64,000 nt of DNA, taken from the NCBI RefSeq assembly GCF_000974445.1, contig NZ_BBOJ01000033.1, positions 1 to 64,000 on the forward strand. The letters are read 5' to 3'. Both the position numbers and the translations under genes were made by a program. Positions 33,075-41,097 of this stretch are shown piece by piece. Each line of letters starts with the position of its first letter. Positions within the stretch are counted from its first letter, which is position 1. The notes under the pieces are model-generated. The model did not search any database and was not told the origin of the DNA. It saw nothing but the letters and a program-made list of their open reading frames with translations. This DNA is from Lentzea aerocolonigenes (lineage in GTDB: Bacteria; Actinomycetota; Actinomycetes; Mycobacteriales; Pseudonocardiaceae).

Positions 33075-34103
33075 ATGGCTGACCCGGACTACGACGTGCT
33101 GCTCACCGGCACCGTCTTCCTCGACATCATCTTCACCGGCCTGCCCCGCCCGCCGGCCGCGGGGACAGAGGTGTGGGCGGAGGGGCTCGGGTCGTGTCCC
33201 GGCGGGATCGCGAACCTCGCGGTGGCGTTGCGGAGGCTGGAGCTGCGCACCGCGCTGGCGGCGGCGTTCGGCGAGGACGCCTACGGCGACTTCTGCTGGG
33301 ACGTGCTCGCCGACCAGGAGGGCGTCGACCTCTCCTACTGCCGTCGTTTCTACGGCTGGCACTCGCCCGTGACTGTATCTATGGCGATGGAACGCGACCG
33401 CAGCATGGTCACGCACGGGCACAAGGCTCCCGTCGTCGCGGACGACCTGTTCTGCCCGCCGCCGTCGGCACGGGCGTGCTTCGTGCACATCCAGGCCGAG
33501 GACGAGCAGTGGGTGCGCACGGCGAAGGAGAACGGCGCGAAGCTCTTCGCCGACATAGGCTGGGACCGCACCGGGGCGTGGTCGCCGGAGCTGCTGCGCC
33601 GGCTCGACGGTTATGACGTGTTCCTGCCCAACCACGTCGAGGCGCAGGGGTACACCCGCACCGACTCGCCGGAGGACGCGGCGCGCAAGCTCGCCGAGCA
33701 CGTGCCCGTGGTGGTCGTCACACGGGGCGGCGGGGGAGCGGTCGCGGTCGACAGCGCGACCGGCGAGGTCGTGGACGTGCCGGGACTGAACGTGGCGCAG
33801 CTCGACGCGACAGGTGCCGGAGACGTGTTTGGCGCGGGGTTCGTGATGGGCACTCTGGCCGGGTGGCCGCTGGAGCACCGGGTGCGGTTCGCGAACCTGT
33901 GCGCCGCGCTGTCCGTGCAACATTTCGGTGGCTCCCTGTCCGCTCCCGGCTGGGGAGACATCGCGGTCTGGTGGCGGACGGTGAGCAGGCGGCCGGACGA
34001 GGAACTGTCGCGTTACGGGTTCCTCGACGACCTGCTGCCCGACCACGCGGGCGTCGAGGTGCGGAGGGCTAGTCCGACGATCGGCCTGCGGTTGCTCCGG
34101 TAG
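33075..34103 (+). CDS. PfkB-family carbohydrate kinase
   Basis: This is a 342-residue ribokinase-like sugar kinase. GSCPGGIANLAVALRRLELR is the first PfkB signature (N-terminal Gly-rich), and LDATGAGDVFGAGFVMGTLA is the second, with the catalytic Asp (GAGD). The substrate cannot be assigned: adenosine, fructose or a similar sugar are all possible. Start ATG 33075 (MADPDYDVLLTG). ATG 33042 would add 11 residues. No sugar transporter or isomerase is adjacent. The gene before it (glycosyltransferase) ends 77 bases upstream. Confidence 0.87.
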   Translation: MADPDYDVLLTGTVFLDIIFTGLPRPPAAGTEVWAEGLGSCPGGIANLAVALRRLELRTALAAAFGEDAYGDFCWDVLADQEGVDLSYCRRFYGWHSPVTVSMAMERDRSMVTHGHKAPVVADDLFCPPPSARACFVHIQAEDEQWVRTAKENGAKLFADIGWDRTGAWSPELLRRLDGYDVFLPNHVEAQGYTRTDSPEDAARKLAEHVPVVVVTRGGGGAVAVDSATGEVVDVPGLNVAQLDATGAGDVFGAGFVMGTLAGWPLEHRVRFANLCAALSVQHFGGSLSAPGWGDIAVWWRTVSRRPDEELSRYGFLDDLLPDHAGVEVRRASPTIGLRLLR

Positions 34104-34177
34104 GTTGAAAAGAGTCGATCAGCGGACGCAACCTCACGGGCCTCCCGCGCGACTTAATACGTAGAGCCTCTCTGGGG

Positions 34178-36319
34178 ATGTTGTTCGGAAGGAGTTGCGG
34201 GTTGTTCGCCGCACGCGCGTCAGGCTTGGTCAAGTTGCTGGGGTTGTGCCTGACGGCGGGTGTGCTCCTCGCCGCGATGGTGTTCCCGTTCGTCGGAGGT
34301 CTGGGGCTCGCGTCGAACCGCGCCGCCGACACCGTCGACCAGACGTCCGGTGACCTCGCGAAGGGCGAGCTGCCGCTCGTCACGACCATCGAGGACATGA
34401 ACGGCCAGCCGATCGCCTACCTGTACGACCAGTACCGCATTCCACTGGAGTCCAACCAGATCTCGGACACCATGAAGGGTGCGATCCTCGCGATCGAGGA
34501 CAAGCGGTTCTACGACCACCGCGGCGTCGACTGGCAGGGCATCGCCCGTGCCGCCGCCAAGGCCGGTGTGGACGGTGGGGCGACGCAGGGCGCGTCGACG
34601 CTCACCCAGCAGTACGTGAAGAACTACATGGCGTTCGTGCTCGGCGCCGACAACGAGCAGGAGGCCTGGGAGAAGGCCACCGAGGCGACCATCGGCCGCA
34701 AGATGCGCGAGGCGCGCGTCGCGTTGCAGCTCGAGCAGCAGATGAGCAAGGAAGAGATCCTCACCGGCTACCTCAACATCGTGCCGCTGGGCAACCAGAC
34801 CTACGGCGTCGGCGCGGCGGCCAAGGCGTACTTCAACACGACCGCCGACAAGCTGACCGTCCCGCAGGCCGCGCTGCTCGCCGCGATCGCGAACCGGCCG
34901 TCGTCGCTCAACCCCGGTGCCTCCCCGGACAAGGCGCTGGAGCGTCGCAACATCGTCATCGACAAGATGCGCGAGAACGGCGCGTTCGGCACCGACCAGA
35001 CCGAGGCTCAGAAGAAGGCCGAGGAGTTCAAGGCCGCGCCGCTGGGCGTCGTCGAGGACCTGCAGATCCTGCCCAAGGGCTGCGTCGGCGCGGGCAACGG
35101 CCCGATCTACGGCTTCTTCTGCTCCTACCTGCTCGACTACCTCCGCGAGAACGGCATCACCGACAAGCAGTTGCAGCGCGGCGGCCTCACCATCAAGACC
35201 ACGATGGACCCGAAGGCCACCGCGGCCGCGAAGGCGTCGGCCGAGCAGCAGGTGCCGAAGACCCAGAACGGCATCTCGAACGTCATGTCCGTCGTCGAGC
35301 CGGGCAAGGACAAGCACAAGGTGCGCGCGCTCGTCGCCTCCCGCGACTACGGCAACAACGCCGAGCTCGGCCAGGTCGCCCGCCCCGTGCCCGCCGAGGT
35401 CCTCCCGTTCGGCCCCGGCTCGGTGAACAAGGTCTTCACCGCCGCCGCGGCCCTGGAGAAGAAGGTCATCGGCATCGACAAGGAGATGTCGGTTCCCGCC
35501 ACCTACTACTCCCGCGTCTACCCGAACGGCGGCGCGCCGTGGAAGGTGGAGAACGCCGGCAAGTACAACGACAAGATGTCGCTGACGCAGGCGCTCGCGA
35601 CCTCCCCGAACACCGGCTTCGTGATCCTGCAGGAGAAGACCGGACTCGACAGCGTCGTGGACATGGCCTACCGCCTGGGCATGCGCGAAACCCTTCAGGG
35701 CGTGAACCGCTCGGGCGAGCCGCTGAAGGCCGACAAGTCGAACGGCCCGTCGCAGGGCGACTGGACGAAGCAGAACAACGCGGGCTCCTACACCCTCGGC
35801 CCCGGCGCGACGAGCGTCCTGGAACTGGCGAACGTGGCCGCGACCATCGTCTCCGGCGGCACCTGGTGCCCGCCGACCCCGGTGGAGAAGGTCATCGACC
35901 GCTACGGCAAGGAGCTCCCGCTCAAGGAGAAGCCCTGCGAGCAGGCCGTGAACACCGACCTGGCCAACTCCCTGGCCCAGGGCATGTCCCACGACACGAC
36001 CGGTACGGGCACCGCCGCCGCAGCCGCCTCCGCCTCGGGCTGGAACCGCCCGGCGATCGGCAAGACCGGCACCACCGAGGAGCACAAGTCGGTGGCGTTC
36101 ATGGCCGCGACCCCGCAGTACGCGGGCGCCGTGATGACCTACGCGGACGGCAACCGCCCCGAGGTGATCTGCGCGAACCCGATCCGCTTCTGCCCCGGCA
36201 GCTCGCAGGGCGTCTTCGGTGGCCAGGTGGCCGCGCCGACGTGGTTCAACGCGATGAAGGTGATCCACGAGGGTCTGCCGGTGGCCCCGCTGCCACCCGC
36301 CGCACCGCAGTACAAGTAG
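34178..36319 (+). CDS. Class A penicillin-binding protein (bifunctional transglycosylase/transpeptidase)
   Basis: This protein of up to 713 residues builds peptidoglycan. A membrane anchor (LVKLLGLCLTAGVLLAAMVF) is followed by a GT51 transglycosylase domain, whose EDKRFYDHRGVDWQGIARA carries the catalytic Glu and GASTLTQQYVKN the second motif. The transpeptidase domain has S-V-N-K (GPGSVNKVF), S-P-N and K-T-G-T (IGKTGTTEE). The start is ambiguous. ATG 34178 is in frame, but TTG 34202 has the better ribosome-binding site (GGAAGGAG seven bases upstream) and still keeps the anchor. A terminator follows the gene. Confidence 0.9.
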   Translation: MLFGRSCGLFAARASGLVKLLGLCLTAGVLLAAMVFPFVGGLGLASNRAADTVDQTSGDLAKGELPLVTTIEDMNGQPIAYLYDQYRIPLESNQISDTMKGAILAIEDKRFYDHRGVDWQGIARAAAKAGVDGGATQGASTLTQQYVKNYMAFVLGADNEQEAWEKATEATIGRKMREARVALQLEQQMSKEEILTGYLNIVPLGNQTYGVGAAAKAYFNTTADKLTVPQAALLAAIANRPSSLNPGASPDKALERRNIVIDKMRENGAFGTDQTEAQKKAEEFKAAPLGVVEDLQILPKGCVGAGNGPIYGFFCSYLLDYLRENGITDKQLQRGGLTIKTTMDPKATAAAKASAEQQVPKTQNGISNVMSVVEPGKDKHKVRALVASRDYGNNAELGQVARPVPAEVLPFGPGSVNKVFTAAAALEKKVIGIDKEMSVPATYYSRVYPNGGAPWKVENAGKYNDKMSLTQALATSPNTGFVILQEKTGLDSVVDMAYRLGMRETLQGVNRSGEPLKADKSNGPSQGDWTKQNNAGSYTLGPGATSVLELANVAATIVSGGTWCPPTPVEKVIDRYGKELPLKEKPCEQAVNTDLANSLAQGMSHDTTGTGTAAAAASASGWNRPAIGKTGTTEEHKSVAFMAATPQYAGAVMTYADGNRPEVICANPIRFCPGSSQGVFGGQVAAPTWFNAMKVIHEGLPVAPLPPAAPQYK

Positions 36320-36334
36320 TCGCTCAGCCGGCTC

Positions 36335-36369
36335 AGGGCCGTCGGACGCCAGGTGCGTCCGGCGGCCCT
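36335..36369 (+). terminator. Terminator after the class A PBP gene
   Basis: AGGGCCG pairs with CGGCCCT, and TCGGACGC with GCGTCCG-, around a CAGGT loop, followed by TTTG. It lies 16 bases past the stop codon. Confidence 0.8.
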
Positions 36370-36372
36370 TTG

Positions 36373-36805
36373 CTTTGGGGGCGCGTTGGTGACCCCTCCG
36401 CTGGAACCAGCGCGGTACCGACAGCCGGCCGCGAGCACGCGCGGTGACTGTCCCCGCGTGAGCTCCGCGTCAAACCCCGCCGTGAGCCTTTCACGATAAA
36501 GCGACTGACCAGTGCAAATACCAAGACCGGGATTGGTCTGAAACGCCTTGACCAAGGCATCCACCGCTTCGCTACGCAGCGTTAGCGCGAGTGGGCCTTG
36601 TCACCTAAATGCCCACATGGCTTGCTCCTGTCGGTGACGCGAGGTTACGTTCTCCGCCGCATGTCACGGTTCGATAACCGCAAGGACACGGATCACCCCC
36701 CGAAGCGGTCCAGTCCACCACCGGGCCCCCCGAAGCCCGCAGCCAGGCCCCCCGACGCCAGGCGAAGCGCGGTTGCCGAACTCCCCCGAGTGCATGGAGG
36801 CAGGT
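36373..36805 (+). other. Non-coding leader region upstream of the M23 peptidase gene
   Basis: About 430 bases hold no convincing gene. Visible are an inverted repeat GTCACC/GGTGAC (about 36600-36639), a GGTTACG/ATAACC pair (about 36643-36680) and three spaced runs of six C followed by GAAG or GACG (about 36695, 36726 and 36755). The first such run could be read from an ATG at 36661 as a proline-rich peptide that runs out of frame into the peptidase gene. I take the region as a long regulatory 5' leader. No riboswitch consensus is recognisable by eye. Confidence 0.4.
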
Positions 36806-37594
36806 TTGGCACGGCATCGAGCGAAGGACGCCCTGGTCGACGTGATCGCCAGAGTGGACCTGGACCGCAAGAAGGCCGTTGCGGCGGTTGTCGCCGCGGG
36901 TGCCCTCGCCGGCGCCGGTTTCGCAGGAGCGATGACCACCGTCGCGCCCGTCGACCGCATCGTCCCCGTGGCGGCGACCAAGGACCTCGCGGCGGCCATG
37001 ACCGCTCAGGCTCAGCCGCAGGGCATTCAGACGGTTCACTCGCTGGACACCAGTGCCGAGACGCGCAAGCTGCTGCAGGCCGAGCAGATCCAGGCGCAGT
37101 TCCACGTCTCCGAGGCGCTCAAGTCCGCCGAGGGCGCTTACGTCAAGCGTCAGGAGGCCGCCAAGGCCGAGCAGGCCCGCATCGCCGCCGAGGAGGAGGC
37201 GAAGCGGCCGAAGTGCGTGCGGCCCGCGCAGGGGACGTTCACGTCCGGGTTCGGTGCCCGCTGGGGTACGAGCCACAACGGTGTCGACATCGCCAACGCC
37301 ATCGGCACGCCGATCGTGGCCGCCATGGACGGCACGGTGATCGAGGCCGGGCCCGCGTCCGGGTTCGGGCTGTGGGTGCGCGTGCAGCACGAGGACGGCA
37401 CGATCACCGTCTACGGCCACATGAACACCATCGACGTGCCGCAGGGTGCGAAGGTCAAGGCCGGGCAGCAGATCGCGACGATCGGCAACCGCGGCCAGTC
37501 GACCGGGCCGCACCTGCACTTCGAGGTGTGGGTCGGTGGCTCGCAGAAGATCAACCCGGTGGGCTGGCTCGCCGAGCGCGGTGTGACGCTCTGA
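36806..37594 (+). CDS. M23-family metallopeptidase (LytM-like endopeptidase)
   Basis: This 262-residue wall hydrolase has a basic N-terminus, then a membrane/signal segment (AVAAVVAAGALAGAGFAGAM), a coiled-coil spacer (residues 75-135, AKAEQARIAAEEEAKRPK) and a C-terminal M23 domain. The domain has H-N-G-V-D (SHNGVDIANA) and H-L-H-F-E (GPHLHFEVW), the zinc ligands, plus YGHMNTI. I choose TTG 36806 because GGAGG ends five bases before it. ATG 36794 overlaps that site. It cleaves peptide cross-links of peptidoglycan and stands close to a class A PBP. Confidence 0.88.
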   Translation: MARHRAKDALVDVIARVDLDRKKAVAAVVAAGALAGAGFAGAMTTVAPVDRIVPVAATKDLAAAMTAQAQPQGIQTVHSLDTSAETRKLLQAEQIQAQFHVSEALKSAEGAYVKRQEAAKAEQARIAAEEEAKRPKCVRPAQGTFTSGFGARWGTSHNGVDIANAIGTPIVAAMDGTVIEAGPASGFGLWVRVQHEDGTITVYGHMNTIDVPQGAKVKAGQQIATIGNRGQSTGPHLHFEVWVGGSQKINPVGWLAERGVTL

Positions 37595-38099
37595 GCGTCC
37601 CGCGGTGTGGTGCGCCCGATCGGGTTAACCGCAGCATTTCCCACGCCTCTGTGGTGACGCAAGGCGATGTGACGCCGGCGAGCTGATGGCGTTCGCGGCG
37701 GCGGAGGTGGCGTCCTTCGAGAAGGTGCGCCAGGTTGTTCTCGTGCAACAGATGTCGAGTACCCCAACCGGCGACGTCCTCCGCCGCTGTGTGCCGCGCG
37801 GCGCCTCGATCGCCGTGATCCGCGCCGGCAAAAGATCTCCGAGTGGGCGAGATCTCAGTGCGGCACGGGCAGGTTCACCCCGGTGGAGCAGCCGGCCGCT
37901 CTTTTGGCTCGAATCGTGAGCGGAGAGTTCGATCACGCAGAACGACGGCTGACAAAGGGTTTCACTGTCAACGGGCAACAGGTACCGCCGCGCGTGTCAG
38001 CGAGGACAAGATATCTGTTCTGGTAGTGCGTAAGGCCCTTCCTCGCCGACAGGTCAACGGGGATCGTCGCGAGAGGCTCCCCGAGTCCCAGGAGGCGTC
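37595..38099 (+). other. 505-base region between M23 and ammonia-lyase genes
   Basis: No confirmed gene. A plus-strand ORF at 37686-37919 (MAFAAAEVASFEKVRQVVLV, 77 codons) has high third-position GC for its first 50 codons and then loses it, so it may be a small gene or a fragment; I give it about one chance in four. A short inverted repeat, AGATCTC/GAGATCT, lies near 37833-37855. The last 20 bases carry the ribosome-binding site AGGAGG of the ammonia-lyase gene. The promoter of that operon should lie in the right half, but no box is clear. Confidence 0.4.
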
Positions 38100-39611
38100 G
38101 TGCCTGTCGGAACATCCTCTGCTGCCTTGAACCTCGCCGCGGCCCTCGAACCAGCGCACCTCGAACTGGCCCGCGGCCCCCTGTCCGTCCAGATGCCCGC
38201 CGACGTGCGAGAGCGGGTCGCGCGCTGCCGCGAGTTCGTGCTCCAGGTCAGCGGCTCCGGGCGCGAGATCTACGGTGTCACAACGGGTTTCGGCCCGCTC
38301 GTCGAGTTCGCCGGCCGCGCGGACGGCGCCGGTCAGAGCGACAACACGATCATCCACCACATCGTCGGCCACGGTGAGCTGATGCCGCCCGCTGTCGCCC
38401 GCGCGGCCGTGCTGGCACGGCTGTACTCGTTGGCGCAGGGGCGATCCGGCGTGTCCGAGCACGTCGTCGAGTCGCTGATCGCCGTGCTGGACACCGAATT
38501 CGCTCCCGCGGTGCCACGTCTGGGTTCCGTCGGCGCGAGTGGTGACCTCCAGCCGCTCGCCTACGTCGCACATGCGTTGCGGGGCAACGGGAACGCGTTC
38601 TTCCGCGGCGAGCTCCTGCCGGCCGCCGAGGCGCTTGGCCGGGCCGGACTGCGCAGGATCGAGCTCGACGGGCGCGACGCGCTCGCGTTGGTCAACGGCG
38701 TCTCGGTGACCGCCGCGGCGCTCGGACTCGCTGTCGCGCAGGCGGTTCGCGCGCGCCGCACCGCGGAGTTGTTGTCCGCCTTGATGACCGACGTCCTGGG
38801 CTGCGGCACCGAGTTCACGTCGGTCGGGCTGCTCGCGGCGTTCGGCCACCCGGACGTGGCGGACACCGGTGCCGCGCTGCGGACCTGGCTCTCGGGCAGC
38901 GCGCCGTCCGGTGAACGGCCGTTGCAGGAGGCCTACAGCATCCGTTGCACGCCACAGCTGATCGGTGCGGCGCGCACGAGCGTGCGGCACGCGGAGGAGG
39001 TGGTGTGCCGCGACCTCAACGGTGTGAGCGACAACCCGTTGTTCTTCCCGGAGGCCGGGGAGGTCGTGCACGGCGGCAACTTCTTCGGCCAGCCGAGCGC
39101 CTTCGCGGCCGACCAGCTCAACGTCGCGCTGGTGCAGCTGGGCAACCTGGCCGAACGCCAGCTCGACCTGCTGGTCGACCCGCACCGCACCAACGGGCTG
39201 GCGCCGATGCTCAGCCCCGCACCCGGCCGGCACCACGCGTTGCAGGGCGTGCAGCTCTGCACGACCGCCACCGTCGCCGCGATGCGCCGCGCCGCCGCCC
39301 CCGCCTCGGTGCAGAGCCTGCCGACGAACCTGCACAACCAGGACGTCGTCCCGTTCGGCACCCAGGCCGCGTTCACCGCGCTCGACCAGGCGACGCTCCT
39401 GCGCTACCTGCACGCGGGGCTCGCGATCGGGCTGCGCCAGGCGGTGCACGTCGGCGCGCGCCGTCCTCGGGCACCGCGGCTCGCGGAGGTGTTCGACCGG
39501 ATAGCCGCCGAAGTGCCACCGGTTGTGGAAGATCGGCCACTTGACACCGATCTCCGCGCCGCCGCCGACCTCCTCGACACCATTGCGTCCGAAGTGGAGG
39601 GTGCGCGATGA
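38100..39611 (+). CDS. Aromatic amino acid ammonia-lyase (tyrosine-type selectivity)
   Basis: This 503-residue MIO enzyme of the histidase/PAL/TAL family would remove ammonia from an aromatic amino acid. The A-S-G triad that forms the MIO cofactor is at 146-148 (GASGDLQPLAY). The catalytic Tyr is in YGVTTGFG (Tyr 58), and the late motif NLHNQDVVPFGT is present. At the aromatic-ring site the sequence is IIHHIVGHG (His 86-87), like TALs (H-L) and unlike PALs (F-L) or histidases (S-H), so tyrosine or DOPA is the likely substrate. GTG 38100 has AGGAGG upstream. It overlaps the next gene by 4 bases. An aminomutase activity is also possible. Confidence 0.85.
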   Translation: MPVGTSSAALNLAAALEPAHLELARGPLSVQMPADVRERVARCREFVLQVSGSGREIYGVTTGFGPLVEFAGRADGAGQSDNTIIHHIVGHGELMPPAVARAAVLARLYSLAQGRSGVSEHVVESLIAVLDTEFAPAVPRLGSVGASGDLQPLAYVAHALRGNGNAFFRGELLPAAEALGRAGLRRIELDGRDALALVNGVSVTAAALGLAVAQAVRARRTAELLSALMTDVLGCGTEFTSVGLLAAFGHPDVADTGAALRTWLSGSAPSGERPLQEAYSIRCTPQLIGAARTSVRHAEEVVCRDLNGVSDNPLFFPEAGEVVHGGNFFGQPSAFAADQLNVALVQLGNLAERQLDLLVDPHRTNGLAPMLSPAPGRHHALQGVQLCTTATVAAMRRAAAPASVQSLPTNLHNQDVVPFGTQAAFTALDQATLLRYLHAGLAIGLRQAVHVGARRPRAPRLAEVFDRIAAEVPPVVEDRPLDTDLRAAADLLDTIASEVEGAR

Positions 39612-40366
39612 GTGCTCCCGTCTGCCTCCCCACGTGGGGGCACGCCCTGGTCGACCTGCCCGTGCTGCGCCTGCCGATGCCGGGAGCGGAATTGATTCCG
39701 TGCGCGACCGGCTGCTACCAGATTCCGATCGTCATCAGCATCCCCGAGGATCCGGTGGCACGCGCCGTGCACCGGTGGTTTCTCGGCCATCACGGCGCAT
39801 TTCTGGTGTGGAGGTTTCTTTCGGATTCACTCGATCGGTTGATACGCGAGCCTGATTCGCAACTAGTCCGCCTCGCTGCGCTTGGATATGACGCGTACTC
39901 GGTGATGCTTGCCTATTCGGGCAGTTGTTCCCGTGAGGTGTACGAGAACGTCATCCGGCCCATGATGATGACGTTCGACCCGGCCTTCAGCGGGCGGTGG
40001 GCGCGTGACTACGAGCCGCTGCCCGGTCTGCTGCGCAGGGCGCGTACCGCACTGGGGCCCGTGGCGGCCGAACCGCTCTCCTCTGCGAGCAAGGCGAACC
40101 TGTTGGCACACATGGAGGTCATGCGCAGACTCGTGCCCAGCGGCCCGTCGCTGCTGCGCGAGTCCGGACGCACGCGCGTGCCCACCACCGACGCCGAGCG
40201 CGCCGGTTTCGACGAGTTCTTCCTCGTCAGCCGCGAGAACGTGTGCGTGAGCCGCTATCGCGCGCACCGCTCGGCCGTCTTCTCCGCCATCGGTCACGAC
40301 CTCGCGCAACGCCCGCTGCGGCCCGAGTACCAGGACACGCTCAGGACGTTCGTCAACCGACTATGA
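39608..40366 (+). CDS. Possible heme-dependent aromatic (tyrosine) hydroxylase
   Basis: This is a 252-residue soluble protein. The segment EVYENVIRPMMMTFDPAFSG followed by RWARDYEPLPGLLRRAR recalls the L-tyrosine 3-hydroxylase group of histidine-ligated heme enzymes (LmbB2, TyrH, SfmD relatives). Several His residues (HRWFLGHHGAF; LLAHMEVMRRL) could hold the heme. I cannot point to the axial ligand with certainty. It is translationally coupled to the ammonia-lyase (ATGA) and 13 bases before the O-methyltransferase, a catechol-methylating enzyme type, which fits ortho-hydroxylation of tyrosine or coumarate. If the family call is wrong, it is an unknown protein of a phenylpropanoid operon. Confidence 0.5.
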   Translation: MSAPVCLPTWGHALVDLPVLRLPMPGAELIPCATGCYQIPIVISIPEDPVARAVHRWFLGHHGAFLVWRFLSDSLDRLIREPDSQLVRLAALGYDAYSVMLAYSGSCSREVYENVIRPMMMTFDPAFSGRWARDYEPLPGLLRRARTALGPVAAEPLSSASKANLLAHMEVMRRLVPSGPSLLRESGRTRVPTTDAERAGFDEFFLVSRENVCVSRYRAHRSAVFSAIGHDLAQRPLRPEYQDTLRTFVNRL

Positions 40367-40379
40367 GAGAAGGCCGCGC

Positions 40380-41036
40380 GTGAACGACTTCAAGGCCGTG
40401 GTCATGACCCCGCAGATCTACCGCTACGTGCGCGAACAGGCAGGCCAGCCCAGCGCGGTGCAGGAGAAGCTGATCGCGCGGACGCTGGAGCTCGGCGACT
40501 CCGCGGAGATGCAGATCCCGCACGAGCAGGCGGTCCTGCTGTCGTTGCTGGTCAAGCTGACCGGCGCGCAGACAGTGGTCGAGGTCGGCACCTACACCGG
40601 GTACTCCACGCTCGCGTTCGCGCAGGCACTTCCCCCGCACGGCAAGGTCATCACGTGCGACGTGTCAGCCGAGTGGACGGCGATCGCCGAGGAGGCCTGG
40701 GTCGCCGCCGGCGTCCGCGACCGGATCGACCTGCGGCTCGGTGCCGCCGCCCAGACGCTCGCGGAACTGCCGGACGAGCCGGTGATCGACCTGGTGTTCA
40801 TCGACGCGGACAAGGTCGGGTACGTGCACTACTGGGACCTGCTGGTGCCACGGGTCCGGCAGGGCGGCCTGCTGCTCGCCGACAACACCCTCTACTACGG
40901 CGAGGCGGCGTCGGAGCAGCCGGAGGGCAACGCCGCCGCGATCGACGCGTTCAACAAGTTCGTGCTGCGCGACTCGCGCGTGGAGTCGGTGCTGGTGCCG
41001 ATCGCGGACGGGCTGACGATGGCCCGCAAGAAGTGA
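40380..41036 (+). CDS. Class I metal-dependent O-methyltransferase (catechol/caffeoyl-CoA type)
   Basis: This 218-residue methyltransferase has SAM motif I VVEVGTYTGYSTLAFAQAL and the metal site FIDADKVGY with LLLADNTLYYG, where Asp-Asp-Asn bind Mg2+. The N-terminal helix and the length match the caffeoyl-CoA/catechol OMT group, which methylates one hydroxyl of an ortho-diphenol. GTG 40380 has GAAGG upstream. It follows the putative hydroxylase after 13 bases, so the operon supplies both the catechol and the enzyme to methylate it. Confidence 0.88.
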   Translation: MNDFKAVVMTPQIYRYVREQAGQPSAVQEKLIARTLELGDSAEMQIPHEQAVLLSLLVKLTGAQTVVEVGTYTGYSTLAFAQALPPHGKVITCDVSAEWTAIAEEAWVAAGVRDRIDLRLGAAAQTLAELPDEPVIDLVFIDADKVGYVHYWDLLVPRVRQGGLLLADNTLYYGEAASEQPEGNAAAIDAFNKFVLRDSRVESVLVPIADGLTMARKK

Positions 41037-41047
41037 GGTTGTGAGCA

Positions 41048-41063
41048 TACCGACCGGTCGGTA
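41048..41063. promoter_or_regulatory. Perfect 16 bp TetR-type operator
   Basis: TACCGACCGGTCGGTA is a perfect palindrome. It covers the spacer and the left edge of a possible -10 (TAGGGT, 41062-41067), with TTGTGA (41040-41045) as -35. It stands directly upstream of the F420-dependent oxidoreductase/TetR operon, so repression by the TetR protein at 42051 is likely. Confidence 0.75.
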
Positions 41064-41097
41064 GGGTGGTCCCCAAGTCGCTGACTTGGAGGCGTTC

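Noticed and set aside
36373..36805. c-di-AMP (ydaO) riboswitch before the M23 gene
   Set aside because: Expected from the gene type, but I could not match the conserved purine motifs. An Infernal search would decide.
36598..37686. Long ORF overlapping the M23 gene
   Set aside because: The M23 domain with both zinc motifs is in another frame and explains the composition.
37686..37919. Small gene candidate of 77 codons
   Set aside because: Coding signal fades after 50 codons, and no homology is known. Kept only as a note in the region entry.
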